Part shown: positions 1 to 12,092 of the stretch, one piece after another
Layout: every line of letters begins with the position of its first letter
Numbering within the stretch: position 1 is the first letter of the stretch
DNA from: Harmothoe impar
Lineage: Eukaryota > Annelida > Polychaeta > Phyllodocida > Polynoidae
Direction: 5' to 3'
Assembly (NCBI GenBank): GCA_947462335.1
Contig: OX381709.1
Coordinates: 42,812,933-42,876,932 of the forward strand
Length of the DNA: 64,000 nucleotides
Program-made: the position numbers and the translations under genes
Notes under the pieces: generated by a model
The model's database searches: none
The model's input: only the letters and a program-made list of their open reading frames with translations
What the model was told of the DNA's origin: nothing

Positions 1-362
1 CAATGTAAAACCAGATATCAATCAGGCCTTCTTATCTCCACACTATCTCACATCACACGGCACGCTATAGATCACCTACTGTAACGTGCGTGTAGCCAGG
101 TAAGACCTATCACCAAGGAAGTCTTGTAGATTACGTAAAATCAATTTGGGTGAAATGCAGTTTGTTTCTAACTCAGGACATCCATGCTCTTTTCAACATA
201 TTTTCGGTGTGTGGATTTCACTTTCAGCATTGTGTATGCTTCGTGGAAAAACAAGTGTATGAAATGCCACCAGGCATTACTAAATATTGTCATTGTATCC
301 TTCGTTGAATAAAGAATATTTTTGAATCAATTATGTTGAAGGTTATTTCCAATCTTAACGGT
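1..362. other. Non-coding stretch, nothing recognised
   Basis: No exon-like block or repeat family is visible. An AATAAA lies near 308 and a GCCAG/GTAAGA donor-like site near 98, but every frame before that site is closed by a stop within a few codons. Confidence 0.4.
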
Positions 363-363
363 T

Positions 364-455
364 ACGGAGAACACTGTAGGGAGGTGGGAGATCTTTGGGC
401 TGGGTGGATCTTCAAAAGGGTCAAAAATATTTGAGGTCATTTGTGAATGTTCCCT
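364..455. mobile_element. CRE-ended MITE, degraded copy
   Basis: The right end reads GGTCATTTGTGAATGTTCCC (436-455), matching the right terminus of the CRE-ended family seen intact at 53486 and 25432. The left end is poorly preserved around 364. The interior keeps the family's typical 'ggatcttcaaaagggtc' stretch. The TGACGTCA core has decayed here. Confidence 0.5.
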
Positions 456-1162
456 TATGGCATACGCTATCAATAAGGAAAATGATAGCCGATAGTCGAG
501 AGAACATCTTTGAGAGCTATAGCAGCTGCCTTATGGAAAATAGCTGCAATACATTCCCGATAGACGTGAACATGTATGCATTTTCATGTATTTTGCATCC
601 CACCCCCCATCCCCCAATGTTTTTACTACTAGGATTGCTATCTCATTTGTAGATAAGAAGAGTAAAACACGTCTCAGTTGCTATAAACACTCCTCAAACA
701 GTTTTTTTGTTACGTTCTGATATATTGCAACTGTTGTGCCTTATCTAGGATAAGGTTTGACTCCAAATTCCACATGCACTGTTGAAGGTACAGGTTGATG
801 GCAGAAACCGTTATACGCATATCTACACAATGTCACAGTTAATGCCCTTTGGTCCACTCCATTTTAACCCCGACCCCCCCCCCCCAATATCTGATTTGTC
901 ATATCACATTCCTGAACCATCCCATAACCCCCCCCCCCCCCCCAATACATATTCATGCTATACATAATGATATGTCCCTGTTTATATATGATTAGGTATA
1001 GTCCAGGGGTATAGTCCAACTCAAGAAGTAAATGCATACATGTTTTGATTTGATTTTCTGTTTTTCTTTAACAAGAGGTATACTCCTGGGATAAATACCC
1101 GGGTCTTGTAGACATTGTACAATTTGACCATGCCGCTGACTGCCTTCTTCAACCTGGTGCAT
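456..1162. other. Non-coding; two long C tracts
   Basis: Contains C runs of about 13 at ~884 and about 16 at ~929. Open frames across them are proline artefacts. Nothing else was recognised. Confidence 0.4.
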
Positions 1163-1235
1163 GAGCAGCTCCCCCAGTAGACGCACAGAAGTAACTTGAT
1201 GAGCAGCTGTCTGTATACGAGCTGGTGAGCTGCTC
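1163..1235. promoter_or_regulatory. Cluster of GAGCWGCTC dyad sites
   Basis: GAGCAGCTC at 1163-1171, the one-base variant GAGCAGCTG at 1201-1209 and GAGCTGCTC at 1227-1235. The last is extended to TGAGCTGCTCA, a perfect odd palindrome. No transposon family covers the cluster. The function is inferred only from symmetry and over-representation. Confidence 0.4.
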
Positions 1236-1380
1236 AGCCATGTAGAACGCTGTATAGGGGAGTCACATCGTCAAGTCACACCTTCAGGCACCCTCAGCAC
1301 TATCAGGTAGCCAACTACTGATACTAGCTGCCAGGCTGTCGGAAGTCTATAAAGCAGACCTTGTCTCTACTCCCCGACTC

Positions 1381-1432
1381 ATGAGCAGCTCACGGCCTTA
1401 TACACCATGAGCAGCTCACGGCTTTATACACC
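1381..1432 (+). repeat. 26-bp tandem pair carrying the GAGCAGCTC motif
   Basis: Two adjacent 26-bp units (1381-1406 and 1407-1432) differ at one position. Each starts ATGAGCAGCTCACGG. This is the only place in the window where paired motif copies clearly arose by local duplication. Other pairs have unrelated flanks. Confidence 0.8.
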
Positions 1433-2560
1433 ATGATTGAACAGGAGGAATCCTGCGCCATTTTATCATTTATGACACAATCGGAGTATGAATTCAATGA
1501 AACATACTGGCATTTCCTATTGTTAGGGCCTTACTTGTATGCTATAATACGTACACTTGCACACTTATGGACTATCCATTCTTGGATATTTCTGACTTTT
1601 AATGTATGAGACTGCTACTGGGCATTGTCCGATAAATAGTGCATGTGCTAGTTATAATTCAAGGAAATGAGACGATTTATTTCCTTTGTGTCAATAGTGC
1701 TACATAGCAACAGTACAATATTATGACGAACGACCTTTAATTTGTAAGAACAGTTATATTGAATAAACGGAAACACATTGGAAAACAAATCGTATTATAA
1801 CTGTTTGCCCAGAGTCACTATTCCCCTATTGGTGGGTGTGTCTTGGCTGTGTTGAGGGTGGCTTTATTTCCTTTACGTGCGGCTAACACTGCTCAGTGTG
1901 TGAGCTATTTGAGACCTTGTATTTATGCATCTGTCTCCGCAGGTCGCATGGGGACCTGCCTGAGAAAAGTGCTCTATTTTCTAACCAAACTTTCAGTGGG
2001 TCAGCTTTTACCATTTTCGGACCACTGTTTTTGCATCGTCTGGCTCTGCATGCTACCGGTGAAAATACTGGGAAAACCCCTCCCCAACCCCCCATCCTCT
2101 CAATCCGCTCATATCAAGTACGTACGTATCACGCATTTAAAGGCGTTGGTGTGTTTTTTGCATGGAGTGCTGTCATAATAAAGGATGGCGGATGGCCACA
2201 CAATTAAAGTGCACAATATTAAAAGGTTTCCACAGTACAAAAGTTGAAGTGCTTTGTGTTATTGTGGAATGTGATGGATATTGCAAGGTCCAATTTCAGG
2301 TTCCCTATCGGACATCATTAAACTCCAGAATCCATTGTGAACAAAAGTATGTCATATATATTAGTCCTCATATCAGAACTAGAATCAAAGGCTTAATGGT
2401 CGATATGCATCTATAAAATGTTACACTATCTGCAAATCAATGTATGACTATAATAAATATAGATTTTGCATTACTCCTATGCATAATTTCAGAACCAACA
2501 CATGCAGCATCATTCAGATATAGTACGATACAAACTATCGTTAACCACTTAACATTCAGT
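1433..2560. other. Non-coding stretch, nothing recognised
   Basis: Short overlapping open frames occur at 1843-2207 in three frames. None has splice borders or a recognisable domain, so I do not call a gene. Confidence 0.4.
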
Positions 2561-2601
2561 GAGCAGCTCTAGTTGAATTGTATCAGAATTGGGAGCAGCT
2601 C
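2561..2601. promoter_or_regulatory. Paired GAGCAGCTC sites
   Basis: GAGCAGCTC at 2561-2569 and again at 2593-2601, in the same orientation with a 32-bp offset. The sequence between the copies is not duplicated, so the pair is not a simple tandem repeat. Confidence 0.4.
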
Positions 2602-3510
2602 TCAGAGTGAGTGAAATCACCGCCGCACATGTAGGGGTGGGGGATCCACCCAATTCCCTCAGAGACCATTTCAGCCTACCACTGGCCTTCTTCGCCAATG
2701 CCTTATCAATCTATCTACAGCGTAATGAATCTCAACTTGAGAATCTCAACCCATTTAGCTTATTCAGACATTGCCCCATGCTAGCCGGATGTGGAGTACC
2801 CCTGAGTGGCCCAGGGCTTTGTAATGGTTAATAAAAGTGACCAGAGAAGACTGGGGGACGCCCAGACCCAACCCTAGGGGATCCAGATCAGTTCTGACTA
2901 AACCAGGCCCAGGGTCACACTTTATTTCGACTTGAGGTTACATGCTACTATTGCTAGTCGTATAGCAGGACAATATTATTGAGAACAGACGAGAATAGCG
3001 GTATCTAAAATTCAAATATCTAAGATATCAGGCATCGAAGAATTCGCCATTTTTTAATCAAATCTTGTTTGTACAGATTTTCCACTTTAGTGTACACCAT
3101 TCCCTTCTGTACACCCTATATGTGGCTATAGTGCAATAAGTGATATAGATAGGTTTTCTAGGGAATTCCCCCTAATAAGGAATCCTGACCTCTATGGTGT
3201 GTCACCCTATCCGCGGCATCTACCATGACTCAATTTTGGAAATCAATGTCCAAGGCCTACTAGTATCTGTTACCAAACCAATCGGGTTATCAAAGTTATG
3301 TAAACTCTAGGGGACTGCAGTAATATTCTACGTAGTAGAAGTGCACTTCTTGAGGGAAATCAAGCTGTGCTAGCAGCTGGACAAAGAGATGATAAATTAT
3401 GGAGTTAAAATGATATCAAATGTTAAGAATGGAACAGAGCTGACATACACGTACACGGATTAATCCTTGAATTGTGCATGTTGAGAGAGTATGCTTCATC
3501 CTTACAGTAA
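2602..3510. other. Non-coding stretch, nothing recognised
   Basis: No repeat family, splice-bordered frame or structured RNA was recognised. Confidence 0.4.
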
Positions 3511-3660
3511 GGGAACATTCACAAATGACGTCACCTTATTTTGGGCCATTTTCAGGACCCCCCCCCCCACTCCCTTGTCACCTTTTGTCAATACCAGCAA
3601 TAACCCCCCTAAGAAAGACGTCACTAATTTTGAAGACCCCCCACCCTTCCCTCCGCTAGC
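3511..3660 (+). mobile_element. CRE-ended MITE, left-end fragment
   Basis: Starts GGGAACATTCACAAATGACG and continues TCACC, matching the left terminus of intact copies. A C run and a TTGTCA repeat follow as in other members. No right end follows directly; the next one is at 4703. Either this is a truncated copy, or a single element was opened by the insertions at 3669-3846 and 4237-4549. Confidence 0.6.
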
Positions 3661-3668
3661 AAACCCTC

Positions 3669-3846
3669 TAAGGGAGTGGTCATTTCTTAGCAACAGGGGG
3701 GGTGGGGAAAGCCAGCACGTTACAATAGCTCAAAGGGGTCGGCCGCGCTCAATTTCAACTTGCCTGAGGGGGGACCAAGAAAATTTCGACCCGCTGGCGC
3801 GAAAATCCACGGACCCCCCCTGTTGTTAAAAATTGACCACCCCCTA
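3669..3846. mobile_element. Small foldback element with AACAGGGGGGG arms
   Basis: The left arm (about 3669-3706) and right arm (about 3813-3846) are inverted copies sharing GTGGTCA, a T-rich spacer and AACAGGGGGGG. A lone right arm of the same family lies at about 44505-44541. The element is about 180 bp, has no coding capacity and may be inserted in the CRE-ended element. Confidence 0.6.
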
Positions 3847-4236
3847 AATGCAGTTTTACATGCCTCCAGATCAATAAATGCCAGGGCACTCATATATTAT
3901 GACAGTGCCGGGACAGTACAGTATGAATCCTGTGTATACCGGTAAGCCTTGCTCTCTTATTAACCGCACCTTGACTTTGTAAAAATTGTACAAAATTGTA
4001 TAAGCCTCATAAGTCACACATCCTATAGTAGCATAGCCATATATAATGTATACATTGAGGACCAGTACTAGTCTAAATCACTTTCTGCAGATGTGACAAT
4101 GGCCAATTGGTTGCTATTCCAGCTAGATAGCAGAAATACTAATACATTAACATAGGTTATAATAGGCACAATATCAGTGGAATTCCCTCAGCCTCATTAG
4201 CCATTTTCATCTCATTTTTATCTATATGCAATACTT

Positions 4237-4549
4237 AGGCCAAAAAAAAAGGTGTGTTTCAGGTTACCCGACCCTATCTAGCAAAACAGGGCCGACCCTA
4301 GACATTTTTATCCAATTTTGAAAAAGAAAGTAAATTTTAAGTAATTTTGGGGCTATTTCAGAGTCTATATGACAGTCTACGAGTCAACGCCGTTATCGAC
4401 AAGTCAGCGCTGAAGTTTTACGAGTCAGTTTTGGGTACTTTTCGGGCCAAAGTAAAAAAAAATAATTAAAAAAAAAAAAAAAATTCGACCTACCCTGCCT
4501 AGATTATCTGACTATGTAACCTGAAACACACCTTCTTTTTTTTTGGCCT
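4237..4549. mobile_element. MITE with AGGCC/A-tract inverted ends
   Basis: Left end AGGCCAAAAAAAAAGGTGTG continues TTTCAGGTTAC. The right end is its inverted copy, finishing at TTGGCCT. About 313 bp, no coding. A diverged full copy is at 37465-37724 and a right-end fragment at 10553-10590. No target duplication could be fixed. Confidence 0.75.
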
Positions 4550-4589
4550 TATAAGTTCAGCCTTATTATTCATAAAAATGTCTGGACTT

Positions 4590-4703
4590 GAAAAGGTGAT
4601 GTCAAACAGACCTTGACACCCCCCACCCCCATGTCACTTCTTGTCACTAAACCCAAAGACCCACCCACCCCCTCGCAGGTGACGTCATTTGTGAACGTTC
4701 CCT
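4590..4703 (+). mobile_element. CRE-ended MITE, right-end fragment
   Basis: Ends GTCATTTGTGAACGTTCCC preceded by GGTGAC, giving a TGACGTCA core. The interior holds the family's 'cttgtcactaaacc' stretch. It could be the right half of the element beginning at 3511. Confidence 0.65.
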
Positions 4704-6067
4704 AATATACTGTACGTCATACGGCCACAGGCATGGCGTCATGTAGATGTATCAGCACCCATTGTAGGCTTAAAAGAACCTCTCAATCTTAATCCTCCTG
4801 AGATAAAGTCAAGACAAAGCACGTCCACCCTGGAGGAGTATCGATCCCTAGTCCTCCCACCACATAATGCTCCAGCACCTCACTTAAAGTGGTCTAAAGT
4901 ATCCACACAAAGTGTAATTAACAACGGCAGATTGACGTCCATAGCGATTTTACTAAATCACCTACTACAGCGACTCGCGAAATGATAGGAAAATGAATGG
5001 TTAAACTACAATAGAGCCATTAATGGAGCTCTGATTTACGGTTGGGAGGATGTTCGCTCATGCTATAACGATGATCGTTTAAACATAGTAGTAATTAGGA
5101 AAGAACCTTTGTTTCAGGCCACTTTTACATCACATTTTAAATAGAATCTCATACTGAAACGTTTTTTTCATTGGGCTAACCTGCGTCCATGGGTACTGAT
5201 TATGCCTATACAAGTTAAATAATGCATATAGGAAAAATCACTTTAATACCCTTCAGTATACCAATGCTCAGGGTATAATCAATAGAAGAATATTTAAGGT
5301 TTTTGGCCTGTAGTATTTCACTTTGGAAATACTGTGTAACAGTAGTTATGCCACAACTATACATACAACAAGATACAGCTTACAGTATGATGTCCTCAAA
5401 ATATAGCAATCATCATATTCTGGACACTTTACTAATTGGGATGAAAATAATCTAACACAGACATCTCTGGCAAAAGGTAGGAATTAATACAAAAGTGAGA
5501 AGTGACATCTCTGTATGTAGCATCTGAGTCACATAGTATAGCGTCCTTGGCGTGCTTACTGGTCTATGGGCCCTCATTAGGCAGGCGTTAAGACGTGACA
5601 TGTTCTATGCTCATCGATAGTTCCCACAAAGTAAAGCACAACAGTCAACCGCTACTTAGTCACGTCACTCATTAACCACAAGTCCACAGAGGCATGCTTG
5701 TCAAGGGCAAACTCTGACTCAGTGCTATGGCTGCATGTGAGCAACGAACCTAATATCAAGGGCACACGTTTTTTGCCATTTTCACCATGTATTTCTATGT
5801 TTTATATATTTAAAATAAGTGTCGAGTAAATGCCTCATGTTCTGACCGTGAATATACCATCTATGGCGCATTTTGTATGATACCGAACAACTTCCTAGCG
5901 ACCATTATTTAAATTGGATGCAATTTTTAGGTGTGGGTTTTAGATTTCAGGTTAAAACTTACATGTCTGATAGCACTTACTCCTTTCACTAAAGGCTATC
6001 TGCGAACACACGAGCACTATCCCATGTTTGATACCAGGATTTCATGTGGAGCCGCCCTATATCAGCA
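4704..6067. other. Non-coding stretch, nothing recognised
   Basis: AT-rich. No repeat family or exon candidate was seen. Confidence 0.4.
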
Positions 6068-6096
6068 GAGCTGCTCAGGGAGGGCCCGAGCTGCTC
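6068..6096. promoter_or_regulatory. Paired GAGCTGCTC sites, 20 bp apart
   Basis: GAGCTGCTC at 6068-6076 and 6088-6096, separated by G/C-rich spacer. The same 20-bp offset recurs at 29608/29628, which suggests occupation of neighbouring helical turns. Functional meaning is inferred. Confidence 0.4.
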
Positions 6097-6161
6097 ATCA
6101 CTGCTGATGGAAGTTATTGATTGCTATCTATCAGTCCCTGCCCGGCCTTGTCCACTGCACC

Positions 6162-6379
6162 TTAACCCTTTAATGCCCTTAACCCTTTATCGGCATCGTG
6201 TATAGATTTAGCCAAGACAAGTAAGCTCCTTGTGCTGCATTCCAGGTTACATTCAATCATCGTACCGACGTGTTTTTCTTTTTTACATTTACGAAGGATC
6301 ATCATGATTGATGTATCCATGCATTATGACGACAAAGGGCATAGCACATTAAAGCACTATGTGGTACTTAAAGGTTTAA
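6162..6379. mobile_element. piggyBac-type MITE, copy 1 (degraded)
   Basis: Left TTAACCCTTT at 6162 and right AAGGTTTAAA at 6371-6380 bound a body with the family's 'ctgcattcc ... gcattatgacgacaaaggg' half-palindrome. The body is shorter and more diverged than in other copies. The 874-bp tandem duplication starts inside it at 6207, so its right half recurs at 7081-7253. Confidence 0.6.
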
Positions 6380-7954
6380 ACCACAACTTGTCCTCCCACA
6401 CCAACCCTGGAGGAGGGTTGTACAGCATCAGCCCTTCTTCCCCTAGGCAGGATAAACATCGCACCATTTCACTAAAGCCACGATCATCCCTCCTCCTACC
6501 CCACTAAAGGTGACCCAAAGCTCAGCCTTAGCCCTCATCCAAACCATGCTCCCATTGCCTTTAGCAGTAATGATATCAGCGTCTTTGCTGGGAACCGGTA
6601 GGTGAGTGTTTGAATAAGGGAGGTTTCCTTTGCCCTCGGGTCTAGATAAACGTTGGGTAAAGGGAGAGAATTACTAGATGAAACGTGTGTACGAGATGAC
6701 AACAGAGATGAAACCTTTTTTGCCAGAAAGTGTTTTTACTCATAGCTTAGGTGTGTGTGACCTTTTGTATCTCTAATATAATCCACATCCCCTCCCCTCT
6801 TTGTCTCCCTTTGGCTTTGACAAAGCTGTGTTGTCCCCCATATATAGGATAAGTCGTCGTCTTATTTTGTCCTGGACATAGGACACCCTCCGTTTGTCCC
6901 TAAGGGAAGGATAGAGGTTTGCTGTACTTCTATATATATACCCACATCAAGTGAAGAGAAAACAGCCAAGGACAGTGTACCTGTCCAATATGGCATATTC
7001 CCTCCAGCAATATGCTTGGCTTCTGTGCTGTCAAACTTGGGAGAAAAAGAAGAAAACCCTGATTATATCTCTCAGTCAAGTTTAGCCAAGACAAGTAAGC
7101 TCCTTGTGCTGCATTCCAGGTTACATTCAATCATCGTACCGACGTGTTTTTCTTTTTTACATTTACGAAGGATCATCATGATTGATGTATCCATGCATTA
7201 TGACGACAAAGGGCATAGCACATTAAAGCACTATGTGGTACTTAAAGGTTTAAACCACAACTTGTCCTCCCACACCAACCCTGGAGGAGGGTTGTACAGC
7301 ATCAGCCCTTCTTCCCCTAGGCAGGATAAACATCGCACCATTTCACTAAAGCCACGATCATCCCTCCTCCTACCCCACTAAAGGTGACCCAAAGCTCAGC
7401 CTTAGCCCTCATCCAAACCATGCTCCCATTGCCTTTAGCAGTAATGATATCAGCGTCTTTGCTGGGAACCGGTAGGTGAGTGTTTGAATAAGGGAGGTTT
7501 CCTTTGCCCTCGGGTCTAGATAAACGTTGGGTACAGGGAGAGAATTACTAGATGAAACGTGTGTACGAGATGACAACAGAGATGAAACCTTTTTTGCCAG
7601 AAAGTGTTTTTACTCATAGCTTAGGTGTGTGTGACCTTTTGTATCTCTAATATAATCCACATCCCCTCCCCTCTTTGTCTCCCTTTGGCTTTGACAAAGC
7701 TGTGTTGTCCCCCATATATAGGATAAGTCGTCGTCTTATTTTGTCCTGGACATAGGACACCCTCCGTTTGTCCCTAAGGGAAGGATAGAGGTTTGCTGTA
7801 CTTCTATATATATACCCACATCAAGTGAAGAGAAAACAGCCAAGGACAGTGTACCTGTCCAATATGGCATATTCCCTCCAGCAATATGCTTGGCTTCTGT
7901 GCTGTCAAACTTGGGAGAAAAAGAAGAAAACCCTGATTATATCTCTCAGTCAAG
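6207..7954 (+). repeat. Near-perfect 874-bp tandem duplication
   Basis: Unit 1 (6207-7080) and unit 2 (7081-7954) agree at every position I compared except 6660/7534 (A versus C). The left break is inside a piggyBac-type MITE and the right break is at CTCAGTCAAG. Near-identity means either a recent duplication or collapsed haplotypes placed side by side in the assembly. The 91-121 codon open frames inside are copies of each other and run through MITE sequence. Confidence 0.9.
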
Positions 7955-10552
7955 TGGAGAAAGGGACACCTATGTGAGGGGTATGCACTGTCTAGGGGGA
8001 AACCATCACTTTTAGCAGTACACCAACACAATAGGGGACCGCCCAACAAACTGAGACCTTTGTGAATAGGGAGCAGGGTACCTTTATATGCCTCTGGCAA
8101 GTAAATACTCAGAGGGGCAAAAATAAAAATAGTGGCAAAAAAGGCTACATGAACAGCTATGCCTCGCCGCAGGGCTTCTCATGAACACTTCATTATTCAG
8201 AGTACCCCAATGCTGCACAAGCTTCTAAACAAACTAACAACTCAGAGAAAAATCCCATTTAAGTGTATGTTTGGCCGCCAAATTGAAAATCAACATCTCC
8301 CCGTGACACATTTGGCACAGGTCGACTCCCTGAATGGCTTCATAAAAACAATAATTCAATGTGTCTGCATGCATTTACAAGCTGTTTTCTATGGCTAAAC
8401 CAGTAGTGGGTTATATGAAGCTGACTATGTGGAAACAAGCATCCCACACCTCTGTATGTCCCTCCCCCAAAGGGAACATGCCATAAGGAAGCTCAAGAGA
8501 CTCAAATGAAAGGGACAAGCACTGTAGTGAAAGACATAGGATGATAAAAAGAAAAGAAGGACAGAAATAACAGCGGTGGTTCTATCTGATGCTCTTGTGT
8601 TCTTTTTCTTTAGGTTCTTCCTCAGGGGTGGGATGTTGGAGCTCGTGCCCCTTGCATAGGCTTGGGGAAGGGAGTTGGACGTGACAATATTGTATGTGGA
8701 GGGAGCTGAGAGGCATGCCCCTCCGACCTCCCACCGTCAGGTAGCATGTCTGTGTGGTGGTGTGTGTAGAGGGGGGGAGGCCACCACCACCAGCTGAGGG
8801 GTTCCCAGCAGGAAACCCTGCTTCTCCAGGGTCCCACCTTCAGTAGTAACCCATATCATGTCCCATAACTAACTATAATATGTGCAGTGTGATGCCCTCA
8901 CACCCAGTATGTCTTACAGATAGTATTGCATTGCATGGACAAACGTGCCTTCTAAAAGTATATACTCCTGCTATGCTGATTTAGATGTATGAACTATTTC
9001 CCAGCTGCCTATGCTGACAACAGACAACTTCACCACGTCCATAAACCATCTTGATACCCGTGTAAGTTTAGCTGAAAACACTTTAGTGTAGTATTATGAA
9101 GTTCTGTATGGGACCTCTGTTAGACCCAATACCTCCCCTTACACCTCTCCCTCTTACCCCTTTATAAGCCCACCTGCAGGTATGCATGTCATACCTGTGG
9201 CTGGTACTGTCGTATTGTATGTCACCTGGCGGTCTGACTCCAGCGGCCAACATACTACTTACATATATAGTGATGCAGGGATATGAGACCAACAATGCCT
9301 ACGCCCCCCTCCCCCATTAAACCTTTTAGATCAGTGAAAAAGTATTTTGTTGTTATCTAATCTATAACCTGTCTATGAAAGTGAAGGCCCCTTATATAGA
9401 TACTTTTCATAGACATGCTAGGATCCATGTAAAGTCCACTCCACCGAAATAAACCCCACCCCTTTTCCACTCCACCCCCACCCCCAACAGGGATACAATA
9501 CCTCACCTGTACTGAGTACACAAGACTCTCACAACAGGTACATACCCCGCCCTGACAAGGTATCCCGCTAAGGCTATCTCACCTGCCCAACCCCCTACCT
9601 GATGCCACATCAAAGCCACAGTTATGAAAGGGCTGATTCTAGTCATTCCTGCCCCAAGTCAGCCTGCCACTTGACCTAGAGTTGACCTCTCCATATTCAC
9701 CCCAGGTCTCAGTGGGGCCAACAATGATGGGTATTTTAAGGAGATAATAAGAGAATTCTGAGTGAATGGATGGGATTCTGGATGACTATACATGTCCAAA
9801 CTGTTTGACACTCTGAGGGAGAACTTGATCTATAAAGGGATATGTCAGATATGGTATGTCTTCACACACAAAGTCACTGTGATTACCCTCTACCAGAAGC
9901 CAAGGAGTATCCTTTTGCTTGGCTACTCACAAATTATTTACCCATTCCCTGTTTAATTGGCTGTAGGAAATCAACATTTTCTTTTTTGTAGAAAAATCGT
10001 TGTCAAATACTGATTTGCATCAAAAATGCAATATAATATGTCTTACATTCTTTCAAATTGTATTCTTCAATGCTGTTGTGCCTGTTCCCGTATGTTTGTG
10101 TGCTTATCCATGAATGCATCGGTATGGGACAACAAGTGTTTTTCACCTGCCTCTAAGGTGTTTAGTATGCCTCCCTGGATGCCAGCCACCACTCCCCATA
10201 TTCAGGTGATGTCTGGTGGCTGCTGCCACAGGGAATGCCTGCTATGTCTCCTCCTGCATGTAACATGACGTGTGCTGGTTTGTGAGGCCAAATCAAACTG
10301 TGTTTCAGGATACATGGTCCGAGAATCTAGGTTAGTTGTGGGCCGGTTATTGTTTCTTTGTCATGCTTTACCTATAGAGAATAGCCGGGAATAAACTTGC
10401 TGAGTGCTGTGACGATGATTACTCACAACTCTTCGCGATAACTTGAGAATTTCCGTGTCAACTGACAACATTAAAAGTTAAATTGAAATGTGATTTGTTT
10501 TTTCTTCAAAATGAAGATTGCTAACGTATATTGTGTTTTGTAAGGTTGGATC
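7955..10552. other. Non-coding; weak open frame at 8590-8840
   Basis: The minus strand at 8590-8840 is open in two frames, one rich in glycine, proline and threonine and ending in a Glu/Lys stretch. No acceptor with a pyrimidine tract is present, so it is not called. The rest shows nothing recognisable. Confidence 0.35.
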
Positions 10553-10590
10553 AGGTAACCTGCAACACACCTACTCTCAGTTTTTAGCCT
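10553..10590 (-). mobile_element. AGGCC/A-tract MITE, end fragment
   Basis: CAGGTAACCTGCAACACACC followed by a degraded T tract and AGCCT matches the right terminus of the element at 4237-4549. No matching left end lies nearby. Confidence 0.5.
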
Positions 10591-12092
10591 GGGTGGAATG
10601 GGGGAGGGGGTACATGGGGAGCGTTATGTTTGACGTCCAGGTGTATATGGAGGGTCCTCTATATCTACCTGCCCACACCTGACAGTATGTACACCTGACA
10701 GAGGATAGCACCAGCCAGGGACCTTCAAACACTCCACCTCCTCCTACTCCTCCTCCACGGCTACAGGCATTAAGTCAACCCCGCCAGACCAGACTGTTGG
10801 GCAGTGCCTAAGTGATCTTCTAAACGCTGTGGTCTTCATAAACAGGCATACTTTTGCAATGGACCTCTCTCCTCACATCTTCATAAACATCTATAACTCC
10901 AGGCACCATTTAATGGACCCCTGTGGAAAGCAGTTCTTGAAATTAAACTGCACCTAGACTAGGCAGCTTTTCGAGAGGTCCTCGGACACTAATAATATAA
11001 GTACAAATCTATAGCTTGTAATTCATATATGCCACAGAAATATATTGACTAATATTTAACCAAAGAGCAACTGATAATATTCTTGATTAAACCAGAGGAT
11101 TCTGTGATGTCACTTGTTAATATGTATAAGTACGAGTACCCCATTTAGTGCAGTAGTGAATGGTAAAAGAATGTGGACTTCCTACACCTTGGAGTAGTTG
11201 ATGTATGGCATTGTGACAGGAGCTGACTCTTCTGTGGCCATCATTGACCTGCTCTATATAAATAACCGACTAATTGTGATGCAAAAGCTGCAATCTGGCC
11301 CTGTATGTACAATGATGTGCACAGCCTAACATGACAGCACATATCCACATGACACTGACAGCAACCATTACCCTCATTAAATAATGATCTATAATTAGCT
11401 CAATTGTTACCAGGTGTGCCCTGTCATCTGGCCATAACGAGGACTAAGGAGACAGCTAAAGACAGTAATGTCATAAACTGTCCTACTACTATTTAATAGG
11501 ATTTATATTTCCATTGGACAGTTTGGATATCTCTTTCTAGTAAGTTCCGCATCTCCTTCCTATGTCGGGAAATGGAACGAATTTATAACCCTTTTATAAG
11601 ATCCCTGCTCCTGGTCATCCTGCCTTCTAGGAAGCCTCCCCCTCCCATATGTTGTTCATGGTGAGTGGTATATTCAGAGGGGTTAATCTCGTCACCCCAA
11701 GTAAAAGATCTACACCTTGTTTAGTATATTTGTACACTAAACAAGTACAGTAGCACACACCCTAGATGGAACATATCCACTGTGGGGAGGTATAAGCAGA
11801 AACCGTACAATATCTACTGAAGTTAACAATAAGTAAATGACGTTATATAGGGTGGGGGTTACAGGATTTGCAACTGAAGATCATGCATTTTGAAGTGCCC
11901 AATAAAATCCTTTAAACTTATACTTTTATAGCCGTGCAAAACTGGCAGAGAGCATATCATAGTTTTCAATCCTGACTGACCCTCACTGTACACCAGGTAA
12001 CTGCTCATGGTGTGTTCCCACTATGAGGGTGGTCCTAAAGTGTAATCTAAGTCCCAGATGGAAATCATTAACGCCCTTGTGAAGCTCTATTT
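10591..12092. other. Non-coding stretch, nothing recognised
   Basis: Short CTCC repeats occur near 10736. No exon or repeat family was seen. Confidence 0.4.

Noticed and set aside
6232..8100. Repeated 91-121 codon frames
   Set aside because: Copies of each other in the 874-bp tandem duplication, running through MITE sequence.
8590..8840. Minus-strand Gly/Pro-rich frame with Glu/Lys end
   Set aside because: Interrupted by a stop at its only plausible acceptor, and the T-tract border is on the wrong strand.
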